Shown piece after piece: positions 55,557 through 64,000 of a stretch of 64,000 nt of DNA. The stretch's first letter is position 1; every line of letters starts with the position of its first letter. The notes under the pieces are model-generated. The model was given only the letters and a program-made list of their open reading frames with translations. It was not told where the DNA came from and searched no databases. The stretch comes from an uncultured Pseudomonadales bacterium (GTDB taxonomy: Bacteria > Pseudomonadota > Gammaproteobacteria > Pseudomonadales > Pseudohongiellaceae): contig CASIAB010000002.1 in NCBI GenBank assembly GCA_949372635.1, positions 248,001-312,000 of the forward strand, written 5' to 3'. The position numbers were made by a program, and so were the translations under genes.

Positions 55557-57195
55557 TTACAAGCTAAACAAAATGTAGTTGCCCGTTGAGATGCCAGTAG
55601 CAACACCTGCTCGCGTTACCGGGTTTCGAGTGCCAGAAGCTACACCGATATATTGCTTCCCGTCTATGGTGAAGCTGGTAGGCGGTGCATATATGCCACT
55701 GCCTGTCTGGAATTTCCAGAGTACTTCGCCTGTTTCATCGTTCATGGCGTAGACGTGGCCGTCTGGCGCACCAGAAAATACCAATCCGCCGCCTGTTGAG
55801 AGTGTTCCAGCCCAGTTGAAGTTACCTGGCATCTCTTTCTGCCAGGCGATCTCGCCACTTAACATATCGAAGGCTACAACCCAGCCGGTGCCCGTAGTGT
55901 CGAACTGCGGGATGCCGCCTAGATCCATTGTGCCCGCACGGCCCTCTCCTTCGCGACGAATGAAACGGGTACCCCACTCGGTCGTTGGGATATAGAGCAT
56001 ATGCGTATCAGGGCTGTAAGACGCAGGAGGCCAATTCTTACCCCCGTAGAGACCTGGAAAAACCATGGTATCTGCTGGCTCATACAAAGATTCCTTCAAC
56101 ACGGGCTTTCCGCGCTCGTCTCTTTCTGCCCAATTCACTCGGGTGTACTCACCGGCATACAGGAAATCACCATTCATGCGATCTAGGGCATAGACGTGAC
56201 CATTTCGGGAAACCTGCACTATCATCTTGCGCATTTCGCCTTCAAACATCTCTTCAATGATCATCGGCTCCGAGGTAGAGTCATGATCAAATTCGTCTCT
56301 GGGTGAAGTTTGGAAATACCAGCGCAGATCGCCACTATCGGCGTCTAGCGCAACTAACGGAGTTAGAATACAGATTGTCACCCGCACGCACCGCATTGTT
56401 AATGTCTGGCCAAGGATTACCCGTACCCCAGAACACCATGTCAGTCTCAGGATCGTAGGTGCCCGTCACCCAAGTAGGGGCACCACCTGTCTTCCAGGAG
56501 TCGCCTAGCCAAGTTTCGTTTCCTGGCTCGCCTTCGGCAGGCGTGGTATAGAAGCGCCAGCGGCGCTCGCCTGTGTTGACGTCATAGGCATCGATGTAGC
56601 CTCGAATACCGTATTCGCCGCCGCCCACGCCAATCAAAACCATGTCTTTAACGACTAGTGGCGCGCCGGTAACCGAGAAAGACTCACGGTGATCGCCTAC
56701 CTCGGCATCCCATAATTGAATCCCTGTAGCCGCGTCGAAAGCCAATAGATGGGCATCTAGCGTTCCATAAAACACCTTGTCTTCATGCAGCCCTACACCC
56801 CGATTATGAGGTCCACAGCAAAGATCTACATTTTCGAAGTCATGATCGTAGCGCCACAGCTCATCACCCGTTAATGGGTCGACGACGATCAGGTGGCTAT
56901 TCGCCGTAGTTAGGTACATGCGACCGTCATTCACTAGGGCGGTAACCTCATAGGCACCCCCAGTCACTCCATTCTGTTTGATCCATACAGGGCGAAGATT
57001 CGCGATGGTATCGCGATTAATCTGTGCATCCGGCATATAGCGCCACGCACCGTAATTCTTGCCATAGGTAACCCAGCGGTCCGAATAATCCTGCGCATTC
57101 TCCAGAATGTCAGAAGTAACGTCCTGCGCGGTACTGCCCGATGCAAACAGACCGAGACCGAATAGCACCAACAATGACTTTGAAAATTTACTCAT
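55557..57195 (-). pseudogene. Secreted PQQ-dependent dehydrogenase, single-base frameshift
   Basis: One quinoprotein propeller in two frames. Part 1 (57195 down to about 56356) has a signal peptide, DLCCGPHNRG with the vicinal disulfide Cys-Cys of methanol/ethanol dehydrogenases and GTYDPETDMVFWGTGN; part 2 (to 55557) begins VALDADSGDLRWYFQTSPRDEFDHDS and ends in the usual propeller close. Removing one T in CCGTTAGTTGCG (minus strand, near 56352-56358) joins NLYSNSV to VALDAD in frame and gives about 545 residues, normal for the family. The cytochrome gene follows. Real inactivation or base error cannot be told here. Confidence 0.85.
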
Positions 57196-57467
57196 TTGGA
57201 TAACCTTTTTTAACGATAAATAGCTGAATTCTTGACTATTACGACGATGGGTCAGCTTCAGATTGTCGCTCATAAATTTAAGCGGCAATTAAGCTATAAA
57301 TCGCCCGCTTCTGTCAATTAAGATGCCTTTAAATCGTGCCAATTTCAGGCCAAATTAACCGCAATAACAGTCAGATCATGCAAATTGCACAAAAAGCAGC
57401 TCCGTCATATCATCAGAACCTAGTGACGCGCTTCTCGCGACGTGACCAATAAGAATAAGGATAAAAA

Positions 57468-57848
57468 ATGATTGTCTACGGAGTAGCTCTTCTTTCTGCC
57501 TGCTTGATACTGGGAATGCTCATTGGGGAGTTGCTGGGAGTGGCTCTTGGTGTTCAGGCCAACGTGGGTGGAGTAGGCACTGCCATGCTGTTTCTGGTGC
57601 TCGCTAGCAATTCTGATAAGTTTAAGGCACTGGTTGATGGGGCATCAGGAACGGGCATCCAGTTCTGGTCTGCCATGTATATCCCGATAGTCGTCGCCAT
57701 GGCGGCCAGGCAGAATGTCGTAGCAGCATTCGAGGGCGGTATGCTCGCCGTTGTAGCAGGGGTAGCTGCGGTGATAGTCAGCTTTGCACTGGTTCCCGTC
57801 ATCAGCAAGATTGGCAACTCCGGCACAACTAGCGAGGAGAGCCAATAA
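57468..57848 (+). CDS. madL: Malonate transporter subunit MadL
   Basis: 126 residues, four hydrophobic segments, including LGMLIGELLGVALGVQANVGG and QFWSAMYIPIVVAMAARQNV, as in MadL. With MadM it forms a sodium-coupled malonate carrier in the inner membrane. Its stop overlaps the madM ATG by one base. AAGGAT site before the start. Confidence 0.9.
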   Translation: MIVYGVALLSACLILGMLIGELLGVALGVQANVGGVGTAMLFLVLASNSDKFKALVDGASGTGIQFWSAMYIPIVVAMAARQNVVAAFEGGMLAVVAGVAAVIVSFALVPVISKIGNSGTTSEESQ

Positions 57849-58606
57849 TGGAAATTTTAGAAACTGTCTTTGTTCGTAACTCGCTCGTAGTCGCTTTCGC
57901 GGTTGTAGGCTTAACTATCTGGATATCTTATTTTCTCGCGGATAAATTGACCAAGGGTCGAATCCACGGCTCGGCCATAGCTATTGCTCTTGGTTTGTTG
58001 GCCGCCTATTTTGGTGGCAAGGCAACGGGTGGCAGCACCGGCGTCGCCGATATCACCTTGCTAGGTGGCATCGGCTTAATGGGTGGCGGCATGATGCGCG
58101 ATTTTGCAATTGTCGCTACTGCCTTTGGCGTCAAACTCAGTGAATTAAAAAAAGCAGGATTAGCCGGGGTTGTTTCTATTTTCGCCGGCGTAATCGTTTC
58201 CTTCGTTGTCGGCGCCCTCGTCGCAGTGCTCTATGGTTACACTGACCCTGTTGCGGTCACCACCATCGGAGCGGGCGCAGTAACATATATCGTTGGCCCG
58301 GTCACTGGTTCGGCCTTGGGCGCGGACTCAGATATAATCGCACTAAGTGTTGCTGCTGGGCTTATTAAGTCCATACTAGTAATGATCGTTACGCCGATGG
58401 TTGCAAAGACAATTGGCTTGAATAATCCGCAATCTGCTATGGTATTCGGCGGGCTCATGGGAACTACTTCAGGCGTAGCTGCAGGGCTTGCCGCTACAGA
58501 CCCCAAACTTGTACCTTACGGCGCGATGACTGCCACGTTCTATACAGGCGTAGGATGTTTGTTAGGGCCCTCGATCTTGTTTTTCATCGTCAATGCGATC
58601 TTATAG
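57848..58606 (+). CDS. madM: Malonate transporter subunit MadM
   Basis: 252 residues, about eight membrane segments with two glycine-rich stretches (GGIGLMGGGMMRDFAIVATAFG and VGPVTGSALGADSDIIALS) typical of MadM. Partner of MadL. The acyl-CoA ligase gene follows 70 bp later on the same strand. Confidence 0.9.
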   Translation: MEILETVFVRNSLVVAFAVVGLTIWISYFLADKLTKGRIHGSAIAIALGLLAAYFGGKATGGSTGVADITLLGGIGLMGGGMMRDFAIVATAFGVKLSELKKAGLAGVVSIFAGVIVSFVVGALVAVLYGYTDPVAVTTIGAGAVTYIVGPVTGSALGADSDIIALSVAAGLIKSILVMIVTPMVAKTIGLNNPQSAMVFGGLMGTTSGVAAGLAATDPKLVPYGAMTATFYTGVGCLLGPSILFFIVNAIL

Positions 58607-58675
58607 TTTTAAACTACATACAAAGGAACCTCTGCGCCGGTCACGGCTGCTCAGACTCATAGGAAAGGTGCGCGA

Positions 58676-60160
58676 ATGTCAGAACAAGCTTATCCACACT
58701 TAAATAATTCTAACAATAAAATTGCCCTGACCGAAGGAGATGATTCCTATAGCTACGCGGATGTGAAGCAGCGTATAGATCAGTTTGCAACTGGGCTCTT
58801 GAATGGTAGCGACGACCTTAATGAGGAACGCATCGCTTTCTTTATCCCTGCCAGCGTCGACTACGTAACAACCATGCACGGCATTTGGAGAGCTGGAGGA
58901 ATAGCTATTCCTTTAAATGTTGCCTCTGCAGTCGCCGAGCTGGAGCACTACTTAAGTTGCGCAAGCGTTACGCGGATGATCGCGAACGGAAAATATCAAG
59001 AGTCTCTTACCGAACTCTGTGCGCAGATGAATATCGAACTACTCTCTGTTGCCGATGTGATGGCCGAAGAGGCTAGCCAGTTACCAGTGATTCTTCCCGA
59101 ACGTCGAGCGATGATGTTGTTCACTAGTGGTACGACGAATAAACCCAAGGGCGTAGTTAGCACGCATAAGACAATTCATGCACAAATCACAACGCTTATA
59201 GAAGCATGGAGCTGGACTGATCAAGATTCCATTCCGCTATTTCTACCCGTGCATCATATTCACGGCATCATCAATATTCTCAGTTGCGGCCTATGGGCTG
59301 GCGCGACGGTGCATCTGTTTGCCAAGTTCGATATCCCGAAGATTACAGCAGAAATTGTTGCAGGCACTTACAACGTCTTCATGGCGGTGCCCACAATCTA
59401 TGTAAAACTCATGCAGTATTTTGACACCATCGATGACAGCGATGTGAAGAAGATCTGTGATGGCTTCAGGCCAATGCGCCTTAATATATCGGGCTCCGCC
59501 GCGTGCCCGGTTAAGCTATTCAATCAATGGAAAGATTTGACTGGTCAGGTCTTGTTAGAGCGCTACGGCATGACAGAGATCGGCATGGGCATTTCTAATC
59601 CCTACGACGGCGAGCGTCGGGCCGGACATGTTGGCCAGCCTCTTCCAGGTGTCCAGGCGCAGCTCTTCGATGAAGAGAATAATCCTGTTACCGAGGAAAA
59701 CGTACCCGGCGAGATCCGCGTCAAGGGCGACAACGTTTTCCTCGAGTACTGGGCCAATAAAAAAGCTACCAAAGAAAGTTTCCATGACGGCTGGTTCTGC
59801 ACGGGCGACGTGGCTGTTCTCGACAATGGCTACTATCGCATCATGGGTCGCTCTTCAATCGATATCATAAAGTCCGGCGGCTATAAATTATCCGCACTGG
59901 AGATTGAGGGCACGCTGCTCACCCATGACGACATAGCTGAATGTGCGGTTATCGGTGTTGAAGATGAAACTTGGGGAGAATCCGTTATGGCTTTTATAGG
60001 TCTTAAGACCGGAAAATTCATGGAATATAGTGACTTGAAGGCTTGGTGTGATGGCAAAATGTCTTCCTACAAAATTCCAAAGGCTATACGGATAATCGAT
60101 GCGCTTCCTCGAAACGCGATGGGGAAAGTAACAAAACCTGACTTGAAAAAATTGCTTTAA
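58676..60160 (+). CDS. matB: Malonyl-CoA synthetase (MatB-like AMP-forming ligase)
   Basis: 494 residues. P-loop LFTSGTTNKPKG, YGMTEIGMG, the malonate-binding ERRAGHVGQPLPGV (Arg residues like those that hold the second carboxylate in MatB), WFCTGDVAV and the C-terminal K in NAMGKVTKPDL. It joins malonate to CoA using ATP. With madL and madM upstream it forms a malonate-use unit. Confidence 0.9.
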   Translation: MSEQAYPHLNNSNNKIALTEGDDSYSYADVKQRIDQFATGLLNGSDDLNEERIAFFIPASVDYVTTMHGIWRAGGIAIPLNVASAVAELEHYLSCASVTRMIANGKYQESLTELCAQMNIELLSVADVMAEEASQLPVILPERRAMMLFTSGTTNKPKGVVSTHKTIHAQITTLIEAWSWTDQDSIPLFLPVHHIHGIINILSCGLWAGATVHLFAKFDIPKITAEIVAGTYNVFMAVPTIYVKLMQYFDTIDDSDVKKICDGFRPMRLNISGSAACPVKLFNQWKDLTGQVLLERYGMTEIGMGISNPYDGERRAGHVGQPLPGVQAQLFDEENNPVTEENVPGEIRVKGDNVFLEYWANKKATKESFHDGWFCTGDVAVLDNGYYRIMGRSSIDIIKSGGYKLSALEIEGTLLTHDDIAECAVIGVEDETWGESVMAFIGLKTGKFMEYSDLKAWCDGKMSSYKIPKAIRIIDALPRNAMGKVTKPDLKKLL

Positions 60161-60189
60161 CCAAGTCAACTCAACAAGGAGCTATAGCA

Positions 60190-60657
60190 ATGTTTAAGTT
60201 CTTAGTCTCGATGGTTTTCCTTATAATGCTCCCAATACAATTGCAGGCGGCAGATACGTTGCAAGGCATAGAACAAAAATTTCAGGGGGATTTCGAATTA
60301 GTTAGCTATTTCCAATTCCCAGAACAAGGCGATCCGATAGATATGAACTATGTGGGCCGGCTGAGCTACGATGCATTCGGCAATATGACAGGCCTTGGCA
60401 TGCCGCGCGATCTTCCCGAAAAAAATCGAGCTACTGAAGAACGTGTAACTGGCGGATTCGGCTATTGGGGCAAGGTGTCATTCGATTTAGAGCATAGTCT
60501 CGTAATTCACCACGTGGAAGGTTCACCCATGGTGCCGGAATGGGTGGGCGGCGACAACATACGTCATTTCGAATTCAGCGATGGCCTGTTAAAACTTTCA
60601 CTGAAAAACAGCAAGGGCAGAACTACTGGCACGCTAAGCTGGAGAAAGCTCGACTAG
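60190..60657 (+). CDS. Secreted lipocalin-like protein
   Basis: 155 residues with a signal peptide ending LQAA. Lipocalin_5-like barrel: FQGDFELVSYFQFP, GRLSYDAFGNMTGLGMPRDL and HHVEGSPMVPEWVGGD. It starts 29 bp after the ligase stop with AAGGAG, so it may be co-transcribed with the malonate genes. Function unknown. Confidence 0.75.
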   Translation: MFKFLVSMVFLIMLPIQLQAADTLQGIEQKFQGDFELVSYFQFPEQGDPIDMNYVGRLSYDAFGNMTGLGMPRDLPEKNRATEERVTGGFGYWGKVSFDLEHSLVIHHVEGSPMVPEWVGGDNIRHFEFSDGLLKLSLKNSKGRTTGTLSWRKLD

Positions 60658-60689
60658 GCATTGCCATTTAGAATCTCGATCTTTAGATT

Positions 60690-60908
60690 CATTCTACGCA
60701 GTACTTAGTGCAGTACGCGGCTTTACTCTCTGCCTCAAACGCGGTTCTTCTAAATGAGCCTTTTTCCAAGCTGGATAGCCAACTACGCGAAGAAACCAGA
60801 ACACTGGTTTTCAACAAATTGCGGACCTGCGGCTTACCAACTATTCTCGTAACTCACGATCAGGCCGACGCTGAACGAACCGGCAGTCAAATTCACACCC
60901 TACTTTAA
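60690..60908 (+). pseudogene. Fragment of an ABC transporter ATPase
   Basis: Encodes about 70 residues equal to the end of an ABC ATPase: AVLLNEPFSKLDSQLREE (Walker B, D-loop) and TILVTHDQADAERTG (H-switch His). The Walker A and LSGGQ parts are missing, so it cannot bind ATP alone. It resembles Fbp/PotA-type importers. Likely left by deletion. Confidence 0.65.
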
Positions 60909-60938
60909 GAGAGTCTGATCTCTACTGTGCACAGCACA

Positions 60939-61880
60939 CTAACGACCACTTACCTCGCGCCCGCGGTTGAGCGCATCTTGGGCACCAGTCGATAGGCCTC
61001 CATCTAGCCCAACAGTAACAAATCGAAAGCCTTCTGCTAGCCTCGCCTCTACGGTGCGTGAGTTTGTCGTTATAGCACAAGGGACTTCGTGAGCTAAGCA
61101 GCTGCTAAGAACAATCTGAATGGCGGCCTCGACCTGAGGTGCCGCTGCGCTGGCATAACCCATGGCCGCGCTCAGATCAGATGGCCCGATAAAGATGACC
61201 CCGGTGCCAGGTACGGAAATAATTTCCTCGATGTTTTCAACTCCTTCCGGCGTTTCAATCTGAATAATCGCGAGCAACTCACCACTAGGATCTAAGGGCC
61301 ACAGATCTGCCTTGGCAATATAGTCCCTTGTCCCCCAATACCAAACTGCATTAGACGGGTTGCGCCCGCGCAGCCCCGCCGGCTCATAGTCGTCTGCGCC
61401 ATTAAGTTGTGGATACCTGCTCGCCCGAATCGCCATCTCGGCCTCGTCCGCGTTGTTTACAGAGGGGAACATCACGCCGAACGCGCCCACATCCAATGCC
61501 TGCTTCACTTGTGACAATACATCCTCGCCACCGCTTGCCGGGATACGTACGAAGGGCACGACGTTCGGTTGCAAGCTGTCCTTCTCAAGGATTGCGCGCT
61601 TATCGGTCATACCAAGCAAGAATTCTCGAATACGCTCAACATCGAAAGGCGCGTGCTCCATATCAATGATGATGAAATCCAAACCCGATCTAGAGAGAGA
61701 TCTAGCATTGGTGAGTGAATAGTCGAAAGATAATAGGCCAAACGCCGGCTCATCGTTCTCCAACAAGGCTATCGCTTTATTCAAACGCATATCTACCTCC
61801 TGCGCTGCTACCCCTGCCGAGCTAATTAGTAGGGCAAGTGCGAGGCTAGCTAATGCTATTGGCTTCATTTTTTTTTCCAT
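60939..61880 (-). CDS. Exported HpcH/HpaI-family aldolase-like protein
   Basis: 313 residues from ATG 61880. Signal peptide (about 5-27, cleavage near VAAQ). The rest is a TIM-barrel class II aldolase of the HpcH/HpaI type: DFIIIDMEHAPFD (base His and acid), AIIQIETPEGVENIEEI (metal Glu) and VIFIGPSDLSAAMG (metal Asp). Normal members are cytoplasmic; the export signal is unusual. Its substrate may be a hydroxyl-keto acid. Confidence 0.85.
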   Translation of the reverse strand: MEKKMKPIALASLALALLISSAGVAAQEVDMRLNKAIALLENDEPAFGLLSFDYSLTNARSLSRSGLDFIIIDMEHAPFDVERIREFLLGMTDKRAILEKDSLQPNVVPFVRIPASGGEDVLSQVKQALDVGAFGVMFPSVNNADEAEMAIRASRYPQLNGADDYEPAGLRGRNPSNAVWYWGTRDYIAKADLWPLDPSGELLAIIQIETPEGVENIEEIISVPGTGVIFIGPSDLSAAMGYASAAAPQVEAAIQIVLSSCLAHEVPCAITTNSRTVEARLAEGFRFVTVGLDGGLSTGAQDALNRGREVSGR

Positions 61881-62135
61881 GGATTTTTCCTTGTTAAGCG
61901 CACCGATCAAACGCCTCAATTTAGGCCAGATCAACCAACACAGCGACTGCCTCACGATCTGACGGACTGGTAAATAGTGCCAGAATCTCCCGTATTTTCA
62001 ATTGTCTAATTCTCCTTCACGCCTTAGATTACGATACCTTCTTTCCAAACCTGCTGTTATATTGAGCCAGCTTTCAGCTATTGATGGCCATTTCAATCGT
62101 TCAGGGGCTATTCTGCCCTAATTAAGGAGAACACC

Positions 62136-63272
62136 ATGAAGACTATTAGAAGCATAGCCGGTCTTACCGCCGTCATGCTTATAAGCGGCACGCTCAGCGC
62201 CCAAAGCGCAACCGTGCTCTACAACGAGCGGGTCGTAGAGCTGGAGCAAACACTGCCAGACGCTACCGACCTTTGGGTTAAGCCTGAAGATCTTACCCGA
62301 GTAAACGATTTTGTTCTTAAGCCTGAAGGGGCTTGTTTGGATGAATTGTGTGTTCCGGTTCTCCAAGATCGAGACGGTGCCATGTTTATTACTCGTCGCG
62401 GCCAAGCATGGTTCAACGTTACCGAACTGGCGAACAAACTACAGCAAGCCTATGTCACGGATTACAACGATGGCATCTGGAGTTTTGGCACCATGCCAGT
62501 AACGCGTCAGTCTTTTCTACGAGGTGGCGAAGCACCCGATTTCGAATTGATGGGTCGAGACGGCGAGCTAGTTCGTCTTTCAGATTTTCGTGGCAAAAAG
62601 GTATTACTCCTTACTTGGGCCTCGTGGTGAGGATGCCGTCTAGACGTGCCCGTGTGGCAGTCCATATACGAAGAACTCAAGTCTGAAAATTTTGAAATTA
62701 TTTCCGTAGCGCAAGATACCGGTGGCGAAGAAGCTGCTGGATACATCTATGACGATGCCAATGTTAGCTACACAGCCATTATCGATGTGAATCATCAGAT
62801 AAGCTCGATTTATAATTTGGTCAATGTCCCCTCCGGTGTATGGATTGATGAACAAGGCAAGATCATGCGTATCAATGAAGGTACCTATGCGAAGGAACAT
62901 ATGAACGGCGCATGGGGTACCAACGACTACGTGCCTATTGTCCGTGACTGGGTGAAAAAGGGAGCCGATAGCGAATATGTCTGGGATAGAGATAAGGTCC
63001 GGGAAAGCATCGTTCAACGCACACCTGAAGCCGAGCGTGCACAACCTGCATTCCGTCTAGGCGGATATTACTTCACCAATGACAATGATGAGAAAGCAGA
63101 GCAATACTGGACCATGGCACAGGAACTAGACCCAACAAGCTGGAATTATCTGCGGCAGGATCTTCTATATGAAGAGGGTGGTTCAGCTGGCCCAGAATGG
63201 CGCGCACGCCGCGAAAAAATTGAAGGTGCCGGCGGCAATTATTATGCACCTCTTGAAATAGAGAACAACTAG
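62136..63272 (+). CDS. Candidate selenoprotein: secreted thioredoxin/TlpA-like with in-frame UGA (Sec165)
   Basis: 378 residues if UGA 62628-62630 is selenocysteine. Signal peptide near 1-22, an N-terminal domain with Cys pair A-C-L-D-E-L-C, then the TlpA/AhpC-like domain: DFELMGRDG, RLSDFRGKKVLLLTWASW-U165-G-C167-R-LDVPVW, IISVAQDTGG and the cis-Pro loop VNVPSGVWID, followed by a helical tail. Relatives have W-C-x-C at this site, so the stop replaces the redox Cys. Both sides are in one frame with no other break. A hairpin follows the UGA. Alternative: nonsense mutation or base error. A terminator lies 30 bp after the stop. Confidence 0.75.
62634..62659 (+). promoter_or_regulatory. Candidate SECIS hairpin for Sec165
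   Basis: TGCCG pairs with TGGCA (one G-U) and ACG with CGT inside, apical loop TGCC, with TCTAG and G bulged. The loop G is 18 nt after the UGA, inside the 16-37 nt window for bacterial SECIS. Less regular than the other copy and drawn by eye. Confidence 0.4.
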
Positions 63273-63305
63273 CGAAAATTTTAACTAAGTGGTCATCCAT
63301 AAAAA

Positions 63306-63337
63306 AACCAACCAAGTTTCCTTGGTTGGTTTTTTTA
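63306..63337. terminator. Bidirectional intrinsic terminator
   Basis: CCAACCAAG-TTTC-CTTGGTTGG, a perfect 9-bp stem with A-run before and T-run after (TTTTTTT), 35 bp past the selenoprotein stop; the other strand also reads hairpin then Ts, for the convergent NHL gene. Confidence 0.92.
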
Positions 63338-63364
63338 ATTCTAGGAGTTGTCGCAGTTATTTAA

Positions 63365-64000
63365 TCAAAGCGCATTCCATGCAGGGCTGATTAACAAGTC
63401 AGGATCAGCTCCAGGCTTTGGTACAAACTTTTGCGTACGACCATATTGGTTGTCGCCGCCGTACAAATTACCAGCTGGGTCTACACTAAAAGAATGCACT
63501 TCTATATAACCATCTGGCAATGCAAGCGGCACCAGCCAGGTATATTTTAAATTGCCTTCAAAATCAAAATTGACAAAGCGAAGTGGACCCAAGTCTGTGA
63601 TCCAGAAATCATCTTCATTGACGATGATATCCAAGGCTAACGTAAGATCACCAATCGACCTCACAAATTCAAACCCTACGGAGTCATCCGTCGCTTGCCA
63701 AAGATTTACTCGGCTCCCTGTACGATCGAGAACAAATACGCGTCCATCAGGCCCAACGGCAACCGAATGGATCGTCTTGGTTTGACCAGGCCCTTCCCCT
63801 TCGCTGCCGAATTCACCAAGATAGTTCATATCACTATCCATAATCATGATGCGGTTATTATCCAATCCATCTGCGATTAGGATACGACCATCCTCCATAA
63901 AAGCGATATCCTGTGGCCGGCCAAAATGAGTGCCGTCGGATCCAGACACGTTTTTCTCGCCGTAGGTCGCAAGCACTTCACTTCCATCGTTCGCTATCAC
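63365..64000 (-). CDS. NHL-repeat beta-propeller protein (5' end cut by window edge)
   Basis: 211 C-terminal residues of a propeller with NHL-type blades: HFGRPQDIAFMEDGRILIADGLDNNRIMIMDS is the first visible blade region, given here in part (FGRPQDIAF, ILIADGLDNNRI), then SVAVGPDGRVFVLDRTGSRV and FSVDPAGNLYGGDN. Such proteins scaffold or act as secreted lyases. The 5' part is outside the window. It is convergent with the selenoprotein gene across the shared terminator. Confidence 0.83.
   Translation of the reverse strand: MIANDGSEVLATYGEKNVSGSDGTHFGRPQDIAFMEDGRILIADGLDNNRIMIMDSDMNYLGEFGSEGEGPGQTKTIHSVAVGPDGRVFVLDRTGSRVNLWQATDDSVGFEFVRSIGDLTLALDIIVNEDDFWITDLGPLRFVNFDFEGNLKYTWLVPLALPDGYIEVHSFSVDPAGNLYGGDNQYGRTQKFVPKPGADPDLLISPAWNAL

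Noticed and set aside
1..64000. CRISPR array, rRNA operon, insertion sequence or prophage
   Set aside because: No regularly spaced repeats with spacers, no rRNA-like sequence and no transposase, integrase or phage structural gene were recognised.

Overview
The window looks like part of the chromosome of a gammaproteobacterium, probably marine or aquatic. The signs are moderate GC, a Pseudomonas-type FAD ferredoxin-NADP reductase beside a FinR-like LysR gene, tRNA-Phe-like sequence of gammaproteobacterial type, PurE/PurK, TonB-dependent uptake, PQQ enzymes and many small secreted redox proteins. This is inference from protein resemblance; no 16S rRNA gene is present.

Layout. 1-6.2 kb: M20 peptidase (cut by the window edge), fpr, LysR regulator, RND exporter, Tat-exported DUF3237 protein. 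6.27-9.94 kb: a block of small minus-strand genes lying between two 15-bp copies of a tRNA-Phe 3' end. It carries a five-copy degenerate repeat and a peroxiredoxin-like gene whose catalytic Cys codon is UGA (candidate selenoprotein). 10.2-18.6 kb: DUF3820, a secreted methyltransferase-like protein, an HxlR-controlled run of oxidoreductase/CoA-transferase/GST/SDR/DUF2306 genes, and a redoxin-cytochrome-copper monooxygenase fusion. 18.8-23.6 kb: inositol-phosphatase-like gene divergent from a GtrA-DprE1-DprE2-HAD/UbiA operon that resembles the polyprenyl-phosphoryl-arabinose pathway. 23.7-27 kb: S-formylglutathione hydrolase, YedK/HMCES, tannase-type esterase. 27.2-31.1 kb: a TPP-riboswitch-led TonB receptor / thiamine-binding-like / PnuC-type operon plus a divergent NadR-like kinase, read as a thiamine uptake locus. 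31.1-32.8 kb: purE-purK.

33.4-43.2 kb: small hypotheticals, then CHRD and two tandem lipoprotein PQQ dehydrogenases with N-terminal haem c, followed by decayed small genes (truncated PNPOx-like, frameshifted GFA), VOC, MOSC and a secreted PqqB-like hydrolase. 43.2-50.1 kb: Uup-type ABC-F ATPase, a frameshifted small membrane protein, a Gfo/Idh/MocA dehydrogenase, sugar isomerase and sugar-binding-protein set, and a secreted lipocalin-like protein. 50.4-57.2 kb: methyltransferases, cupin, M48 lipoprotein, dihaem cytochrome and a frameshifted PQQ dehydrogenase. 57.5-60.2 kb: madL-madM-malonyl-CoA synthetase (malonate uptake and activation). 60.2-64 kb: lipocalin-like protein, ABC ATPase fragment, secreted HpcH/HpaI aldolase, a second candidate selenoprotein (thioredoxin/TlpA-like with U-G-C), and an NHL-repeat protein cut by the window end.

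The strongest unusual signals are the two in-frame UGA codons, each exactly at a redox-active Cys position and followed by a hairpin at SECIS distance. Next are the tRNA-Phe-bounded repeat-rich block, the paired ACTTG-N7-CAAGT sites around hxlR, and the arabinose-lipid operon. Three genes carry single-base indels, so either real decay or consensus errors are present.
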